64,000 nucleotides of DNA from Eupeodes corollae. Lineage: Eukaryota; Arthropoda; Insecta; Diptera; Syrphidae. The DNA lies in NCBI RefSeq assembly GCF_945859685.1, contig NC_079148.1:32561946-32625945 (forward strand), in the 5' to 3' direction. Position numbers and translations under genes: made by a program. Positions 57,329 through 64,000 of this stretch are shown here, one piece after another (position 1 is the first letter of the stretch; every line of letters begins with the position of its first letter). The notes below the pieces were generated by a model that did no database searches, was not told where the DNA came from, and saw only the letters and a list, made by a program, of their open reading frames with translations.

Positions 57329-58260
57329 AAAAGAAAAGAAAAAAGGTTTGAATTTCCTAACATTGCATTGACTGGGAAAGAGTGAGAGCGAGCTTTGCAC
57401 GTTACCTTAGAACGGCAGAAGAATAAATCTTCGTGCTTGAAAGTACGCCCGAGTTATGCTCGAGGGTATACTGATGATCAAAAACAAGTATTAAGATTGG
57501 GTACCATTAGGGTAGGAATGCAAGTGGCTATTTTATTAGAGCATAATCCGTAAGTATTCAAACGAAGTGAATAAATAAACGATTTTATACTGCTCAATAC
57601 ACTTAAGTAAGTTACTAGAGCACAGATTGGGAGGGGGTACCAATTTCTTTCATAGTTTGAGGAAACTTAAATATGCTTGTAAATTTTTGTCGTATGTGAA
57701 TTAAGCACTACTGTATCACCAATAGTGGGACTGGTCTTGTGTTTAAATAATTCTCCCCACTTTGAAACTCCATTAAAATACGGCTTAATACCAATCAGAA
57801 GCTCATGAATTTGAAAACAAATCATAAAGATGAAATTCTAACGTTTGTATCTACTCATGACTTATTCATGTGCAGGAGCTTCAATATAGAATTTGATTAG
57901 TGATTCAAACCATAGACTGCATTAAAACCAAATTTTTAGAAAACCTTTACAGCGTTTAAAAAGTTGTAGGAAAAAATATGTAAGATTGCAATTAATCAAA
58001 AATTATGAAACATGTACATATGTATATTTGCAATTAATTAATGCATAACCCGGAAAGGTTTAATAAATTAATCGGACAGTATTCGAGTAAGCATTTTAAC
58101 ACAGGAAATTTCATTGAAATGCAACTGAAATGATTTTATATGCAAATTACTTAAAAGGGTTTTTACCCATTTCATTAACTAAACAAAATAAAACAAAGGA
58201 GGACGTTCAAGATTAAAAATTACAATTAAAAAAATGTTTGTTTGCAAGAGCCTTCATATC
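57329..58260. other. Intergenic, upstream of the peptide cluster
   Basis: Non-coding. GGGTTTTTACCC at about 58158-58169 is a short palindrome in a position where immune genes often carry kappa-B sites, but it does not fit the kappa-B consensus well. Confidence 0.35.
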
Positions 58261-58270
58261 ATACATATCG

Positions 58271-58404
58271 CTTATCTGTAATATTCGTGAGCTATAAAAG
58301 GTAAACACAATCTCGGTAAGGTATCAAATTCCAGTTGAAACATTCAATATAACAAGAGATATTATTGTTCATCTTATTTTAATTTCAATACATTTTTAAA
58401 CAAA
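58271..58404 (+). promoter_or_regulatory. Promoter of peptide precursor gene 1 (GATA site, TATA box)
   Basis: TATAAAAG at 58293-58300, 112 bp before the ATG, with TATCAAATTCC about 30 bp downstream as a likely start site. CTTATCT (58271-58277, a GATA-factor site on minus) lies 16 bp upstream of the TATA box. The same two elements at near-identical spacing precede the second gene, while flanking sequence has diverged. Confidence 0.65.
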
Positions 58405-59087
58405 ATGTCTCTCAAGATTGTATTTTTGTTGGCTTTCCTGACTGTGGTTTTCGGACTACCATCACCACCCAAGAAGCAACCAGTTGGAATTTCGAAAGAC
58501 ACTTTACAAGGACTTCCATTATCGGCATTGAAGAAACCATTGATTAACAAACCAAACAAAAATGTAGAACTTCTAAGAAAACAGGCAAATGATGCTTCTG
58601 AAGGATTGAACGATGTGATTTCGAACGAAGCCTTACGTGGACTTCCATTGTCGACATTGAAGAAACCATTGGTTAACAGCCCGAAAAGAAATCAAAAAAT
58701 TCTCAGCAAACAGGTAAATGATCCTTTCGAAGGATTTAACGATGAGATTTCGAACGAAGCCTTACGTGGAGTTCCATTATCGGTATTGAAGAAACCATTG
58801 TTCACCATTGCAAAAAAAAATCGACCAAGTTTCGGAAAACAGAAAAATGATGCTTCTGAAGGATTGAACGATGAAATTAATCAAGTTGACTATGACGAAA
58901 TTGTATGTTTCTGATTAATATTGCTTTTTCTTAAAAATTTTTAACATTATTATTTTAATAGGAAACCAATAACGACGAAATACTGGTTGAGAGTGCTCCA
59001 TCGAGAATGAAGCGAGCAACTTGTCGTAATGTGACATTCCGCACAAAGTCAGGAAAGACTCTAACCGTGTACAGATGCACCAAATAA
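58405..59087 (+). CDS. Secreted precursor of a two-cysteine cationic peptide, gene 1
   Basis: Two exons, 58405-58902 and 58962-59087 (59-bp intron), 207 residues. Residues 1-17 (MSLKIVFLLAFLTVVFG) are a signal peptide. Residues 29-157 are three 43-residue repeats starting I29, I72 and I115, each with the core G-x-P-L-S-x-L-K-K-P-L and an acidic end N-D-x-x-E-G-x-N-D. An acidic linker crosses the intron and ends SAPSRMKR, a furin/prohormone-convertase-type site. The last 23 residues (185-207) begin ATCRNV and end YRCTK. They have Cys at peptide positions 3 and 21, a central K-S-G-K turn, net charge about +6 and no acidic residue, so a disulfide-closed beta-hairpin is likely. Function unknown: an immune effector or a signalling peptide are both possible. 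AATAAA overlaps the stop codon. Confidence 0.85.
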
Positions 59088-59650
59088 ATAAATATTATTT
59101 GTACGAAGAAAATATCATAACCGCAATATTTAAAAAATTAAATAAACTATTTTGCACATACAATAATAATATACCTTACATGACTTTTAATTATACTTAT
59201 TTTAAAACCTTGAGATAAAAAAAAATTTTCAATTATAGTTTTTGTTTAATCTAAGAAAATTTGGTAAAAATTAGTTTTAACTGGAATATCTTATAGCAAC
59301 AGATAAAGATACCGGCTTAGAATTTGGTAACAATTTTTGGTTTATAAAACAACAACATTTTATAAAAACAATAAAGCATCAATTGCTCCTCAATGTTGAC
59401 TGATCTCACCCGAACTCTTTATATTTCTCCAATATTGCACTCCAACTCAACTTCCAATAGCGTACTTCGTTTCTGGAAGAGTAATAAATAATTCCATTCC
59501 TAATAATGCTGCTTCGAATTCCAAAATAATGTTTGTTTCTCAACGAACTTCAGAAGATATATTTTCTGATTTAGTATCTTACCAAGAGTATGTCTTGTAA
59601 GGTTTAGGTAGGTACTAAAGCCAAATAGTTGTGTCACTAATATTAGGCTT
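59088..59650. other. Downstream of gene 1; decayed tail-repeat remnants
   Basis: Non-coding. 59220-59350 shows weak resemblance to the Jockey-like tail units (TTGGTAAAAATTAGTTTTAA). The corresponding region after gene 2 (62200-62560) is similar, so it belongs to the duplicated block. Confidence 0.4.
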
Positions 59651-60009
59651 CAGGATAGGTTAGATAAGGTAAGGTTAAAGCTGTCCATGAGGGAAACGGA
59701 CACACCAAGGCTCATTTTTATACCACATGATTCTTGAGGCTTCCTCCTAAGCTGAACGGAACCAGTTTCAGTTTCTTACGAAACGTGAGAGGCTGATTAA
59801 CTTTGATATGATTTAGATCGTTAAGATCATTAAAGATGAATTCTCCTAGGTAATTCTTGCGTTTTTGAGCTTGAGCAGGGTATGTACAGAGGAGGTGAAG
59901 AACTGTTTCCTCCTCTTCCTCGTCCATACAGCTTCTGCAAAAGTCATTTGAGAATACGCCTAGTCGCGTGGTGTGCTTTCCTATTAGACCGAGTCCGGTT
60001 ATGACACCA
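59651..60009 (-). mobile_element. LOA/R1-group LINE 3' fragment
   Basis: Minus-strand fragment of the family at 6309 and 30488. 59718-59927 encodes the C-terminus (MDEEEEETVLHLLCTYPAQA ... RKNYLGEFIFNDL); an upstream piece matches NDFCRSC. The 3' end is a degenerate TTAGG-like run (AGGATAGGTTAGATAAGGTA). It is present in the first duplicated unit but not at the corresponding place in the second. Confidence 0.7.
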
Positions 60010-61155
60010 GGCCCATGAAATTAAGTGAATGAATTTAATAAACTCTCTAATTTTTCCCACACGAATAATTCGCTTTGACAGAAATTTGGCAATTCAATCT
60101 TTATTGACATATGTATAACTTTTCAGTCAGGATATAATTTTATTAATTGTTGTTTTTTGAAGATTTAACCATTGGTGATATTTACACACATTATAATTTT
60201 TAATATTGATAAAGGAGAGTCAAACTTGTATGACTTAATAACTGTTTGGATAAAAAATGTATTTTTAAAGAAATCAAGTAATAAAAACTGTATCCACTCT
60301 TGGCGTAATAAAGGGAATAAGGCATAACAAACTTACCTCTTAGTTCTGTCTTCAACTAACTTTTCTTTTTATATTGAACTATTTACTAATAATTCTAGTT
60401 TTCTTATATTAGTGTACCTTTTTAAAAGATAATACAAAACGGATACCTCTGTAAAAGATGATTCCTAAAAGATTTTGAAAACATGCTACCTTTAAGACCA
60501 AATCTGATACCCTTCCAGTTTACTTCACTTACAATAATATCTCTATAAGTTAAACTGTCGATATCTGTATCACTTTTTTGCGACAGATCTCTGGGAGTCA
60601 TTTCTTAATAAATCTGAAGTATATGATTGTATTTTCTTAATTTATACTCATTTTCTAAAAGTAACTGCACTGCATTCATATTTCTGTGCTGCAAAGTATG
60701 GTCTTGATCCGCCAGTCCCGATGGTATTCCACCGAAAGTATTAAAAAAGTGTAGAAATGCCTCACTTTAACCCCTTTACATTCATATTCAAACTTCCTCT
60801 AAAAACAGTATAATTTCAGAAAGGAAATTTGCAAAACTTTTTTGCATATTTTAAGTAACGAACAGCAACATTGATTCCCGACAAATGTTCAAACGCTTCA
60901 GAACAAGGTTATGAAGTTGACTGTGTATACACCGTCTTTGATCCTGGCGATTAACGATGACGTAACACTATGTTGGTGCTCATATAATGTTCCCATCTTT
61001 GCTGAGGACATGAAGATTTTTAAAATAATAAAGTTCACTCATGATCGTATAACAGACCGACATTTTGTTGTAAGAAAAATAGATTGTTTAAGCAAGCCTT
61101 CAAATGATTACGATTAATTGTTTTTTATCTAAAGATATGTTCTTTTTGCAAGTTG
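60010..61155. other. Spacer of the tandem duplication
   Basis: Non-coding spacer with diverged similarity to 62780-64000. For example, TTTTCAGTCAGGATATAATT is at about 60120 and 63106, CTGTGCTGCA at about 60687 and 63717, and CGAACAGCAACA at 60857 and 63976. A 68-codon plus frame at 60911-61117 is unrecognised. Confidence 0.5.
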
Positions 61156-61286
61156 CTTATCTTTTATTCGTGAGCTATAAAAGGTGAACACAATCTCGGT
61201 AAGGTATCAAATTCCAGTTGAAACATTAAATATAACAAGAAATATTATTTTCATCTTATTATAATTTCAATAAATTTTTAAACAAA
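61156..61286 (+). promoter_or_regulatory. Promoter of peptide precursor gene 2 (GATA site, TATA box)
   Basis: CTTATCT (61156-61162) and TATAAAAG (61176-61183), 111 bp before the ATG. The sequence ATTCGTGAGCTATAAAAGGT continues nearly identically to that of gene 1 down to the start codon. Confidence 0.65.
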
Positions 61287-61975
61287 ATGTCTTTTAAGAT
61301 TGTATTTTTGTTGGCCTTCCTTACTGTGGTTTTCGGACTTCCATCACCACCCAAGAAGCAACCAGTTGGAATTTCGAAAGAAACTTTACAAGGACTTCCA
61401 TTATCGACATTGAAGAAACCATTGAATAACAAACCAAACAAAAATGTACATCTACTAAGAAAACCGGCAAATAATCCTTCCGAAAGATTGAACGATGAGA
61501 TTTCGAACGAAGCCTTACGTGGAGTTCCATTGTCGACATTGAAGAAACCATTGGTTAACACCCCGAAAAGAAATCAAAAAATTCTCAGCAAACAGGTAAA
61601 TGATCCTTCTGAAGGATTGAACGATGAGATTTCGAACGAAGCCGTACGTGGAATTCCATTATCGGTATTGAAGAAACCATTGTTCACCATTGCGAAAAAA
61701 AATCAACCCAATCTCGGAAAACAGAGAAATGATGCTTCTGAAGAATTAAACGATGAAATTAATCAAGTTGACTATGACGAAATTGACGAGGTATGTTTCC
61801 GATTATTATTGCTATTCCTTAAAAATGTTTAACATTATTATTTTAATAGGAAACAAATAACGAAGAAATACTGGTTGAGAGTGTTCCATCGAGAATGAAG
61901 CGAGCAACCTGTCGTAATGTGACATTCCGTACAAAGTCAGGAAAGACTCTAACCGTGTACAGATGCACCAAATAA
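61287..61975 (+). CDS. Secreted precursor of a two-cysteine cationic peptide, gene 2
   Basis: Tandem paralogue of 58405-59087: exons 61287-61790 and 61850-61975, 59-bp intron, 209 residues. Same order: signal peptide (MSFKIVFLLAFLTVVFG), three 43-residue repeats, acidic linker, SVPSRMKR site, 23-residue peptide (187-209). The peptide is identical in sequence to that of gene 1. Within its codons the two genes differ only at two synonymous positions (ACT/ACC, CGC/CGT), while about twenty residues of the pro-region differ. Exon 1 ends with two additional residues (Asp-Glu) relative to gene 1. Both genes look intact and are in the same orientation. AATAAA again overlaps the stop. The conservation pattern says the C-terminal peptide is the active product and the repeats are a less constrained pro-part. 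Confidence 0.85.
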
Positions 61976-64000
61976 ATAAATATCATTTGTACGAAGAAAA
62001 TATTATAACTGTAATATTTTAAAAATTAAATAAACACATTTAGCACATACAATAAATGTACCATACACGACTTTTAAGTATATATTTTGAAGCCCTGAGA
62101 TTAGAAGTTTATGAATGTTAATAAATATGAATACACTGAAATGATAAGGCTTATAGTGAATCAGTATGAACTTGGAAACATTTCAATTATAGTTTCTAAA
62201 TCTATACAAAAATTGGTAAGAAATAGTTTTCGTCTGAAAAAATCATAACAACAAATAAAAATATTGGCTTAGAACTAAGTTTATCTTATGAAAAATATTG
62301 TTGTAAGTATTTGGCACCAAAATTTCACCTAAAAAACCTTCAAAACAATACTACTGACAATTGGGAAAAACTGTCTTTTGACTCGAAAATCTTGAGGATT
62401 GATAATATTGTCAACATTAGGTGGACAAAAAAAAACAAAACAATTCTGGTAAAAAGTGATTTCGGGTTAATTATCTTGAGAACAAACAAAGGTATTGACT
62501 TCAAACTTAATATATTTAAAACAAAATATTGTTGACAACGTTTGGTGAAATTTGTCTAAGAACGATCAAATATCAATGGCTACTTATTCACCCGAACCTC
62601 TCATGTACCTTCAATATTGGACTCCAAATCAGCTTTGAATAACGACTCCGTTTCTGGATCAGTAATGATAGTGGATAATTCCATCTCTAACAAACCTGTT
62701 TTGATAATCAAAATATTTTAATTTGTATATGTATCCTATCCATATCTCTTCAAACCTTTAAATATATAATTTCTCATTTAGTATCTACCAAGAGCATACC
62801 TTGTATCTCATCTGTTAGGATAAGGTACTCAAATCAGTTATTTATAACTAAATTAGTAATGAATGCCATGTTTTGCAGATCTATTTGTAACACTTATTTC
62901 TGACCCCCGAAGACTTTCGTCAAAGAATTTATTCAAATCCAAAAACAAGCTGTTGCTTATATTTAAAACCCAATCAAAAAACTTAATCAGGATTAATCTC
63001 TTCTATCAAAACGCAGCATGACTGCTGAGTTCTTTCCAATCATTTCCACATAATGCAATCGCTTTGACAAAAACTTGACTTAAGACAAGCTTTTTTGACA
63101 CATAAGTTTTCAGTCAGGATATAATTTAACTTTAGAAGAGCAAATTTTCAGTAGTCTTCTGGAGATTTGACAATTTCCTTAATTGCTGATACTTTATTAT
63201 TATATTAATACTGAAAAATCAGAGCTAAATTTGTATGAAATACTTAATAATTGTTTGGTTAAAACATGTATGAATATCCTTAAAGAAATTAAGTAATACA
63301 AACTTTATCCACTCCTGGCAAACGAAGAACACCACGTGCATAACAAAGGTAATTAAGGCATAACAAACTTACCGCAAAACTCTGTCATCAACTAAATTCT
63401 CTTTTTATATTGAACTATTTTTAAGCATTTAAGACTTTTTCTATTTTTTATATTAAAGTTATATTATTGATATGGGTACCTCTTTAAAAGTTAATCATAA
63501 AAGATTTTGAAAGCTTTATAACTTAAAGTAAAAATCCGATGGATTTCCATTTAATTTCACATGTGTTAACCTTTTTTTAAATAAATTGTTGATATTTGTA
63601 ACACTTTCCACACAAATTTCCTAGAGTAATTTTGTAATAAACCTGAATTAGATAAAGTACATATATGTGTTTTCATAAATCCCACTCCTTTTCTAGAACT
63701 AGCTGTATTCATACTCCTGTGCTGCAGAGTACGGTCCTTGATTTTTATTTACGTATTGAATAATTACTGCTTTGCCTGTCCCATTGGTATTCCACCAAAA
63801 GTATTAAATAAAGTGTAGAGTTGCTTTAGTTGAACCCATTATGTTCAAATTCGAACTTTCTCTAAGAAAACAGGAAAATTTCCTAGCATATGGAAGAAGC
63901 CATTTTTCACACTAATCCAACAAAGGAAGCAAGATGGACATTTCCTTCCATTTTTTAGTTAAAATCTCATTTTCGAACAGCAACACGGATTCGGGAAAAA
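61976..64000. other. Second duplicated spacer, to window end
   Basis: Non-coding. It begins with the 3' flank of gene 2, includes a decayed repeat remnant at 62200-62570 (TTTTGACTCGAAAATCT), and from about 62780 parallels the spacer between genes 1 and 2. No coding sequence recognised; the 74-codon frame at 62311-62535 lies in the repeat remnant. Confidence 0.5.

Noticed and set aside
58158..58169. Kappa-B immune response site
   Set aside because: GGGTTTTTACCC departs from the consensus in the positions after GGG and is not conserved upstream of the second gene.

Overview
The window looks like nuclear DNA of a dipteran insect, probably a brachyceran fly. It is strongly AT-rich, with long A/T homopolymers. 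Host introns are mostly 50-90 bp with GT-AG ends. Promoters carry a TATA box about 110 bp upstream of the start codon. The interspersed repeats are of insect types: Tc1, a DD41D mariner, LOA/R1-group, RTE-like and Jockey-like LINEs, and a tRNA-derived SINE. No prokaryotic operon, rRNA, canonical tRNA gene or CRISPR array was seen. Coding density is low.

Layout. 1-41000 is gene-poor and built from transposon layers. A Jockey-like LINE tail with ~173-bp internal repeats recurs at about 340-2288, 25660-26243, 26690-27870, 30150-31905, 33846-35109 and 39582-40740, with a diverged relative at 22380-23275. A Tc1 element (3740-9607) contains a SINE, a small inverted-repeat element, and an LOA-type LINE that itself holds a DD41D mariner. 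A hAT fossil lies at about 11055-12790, an RTE-like LINE at 13610-15990 and a Jockey fragment at 19114-20399. At 41020-44019 there is a well-formed BTB plus pipsqueak-HTH transcription factor gene. A Tc1 relic (44636-45977), an inverted-repeat-bounded stretch (47031-49125), a mobile-type pseudogene (about 50243-50700) and a second RTE-like LINE (50880-52771) follow.

53222-64000 is the richest host region. A short Myb/SANT-like gene on the minus strand faces away from a five-exon XLF/NHEJ1 (Cernunnos) end-joining gene at 54221-55399. Next comes a 1.5-kb element with perfect 26-bp inverted ends (55814-57328); the only gene seen in it is a frameshifted Myb/SANT-like gene. Two tandem paralogues (58405-59087 and 61287-61975) then encode secreted precursors. 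Each has a signal peptide, three 43-residue pro-repeats and, after a Met-Lys-Arg site, a 23-residue cationic peptide with two cysteines. The peptide is identical in both copies although the pro-regions have diverged. The duplicated block continues to the window edge, where a third copy is predicted just outside.

The best candidate for an undescribed system is this precursor family, which resembles a beta-hairpin antimicrobial or signalling peptide cluster. Other notable points are a LINE and SINE that share a 3' tail, a covarying hairpin at the head of the Jockey-like tail, and the element carrying only an accessory Myb-like gene. All calls rest on reading the sequence and on remembered family features; no database search was possible.
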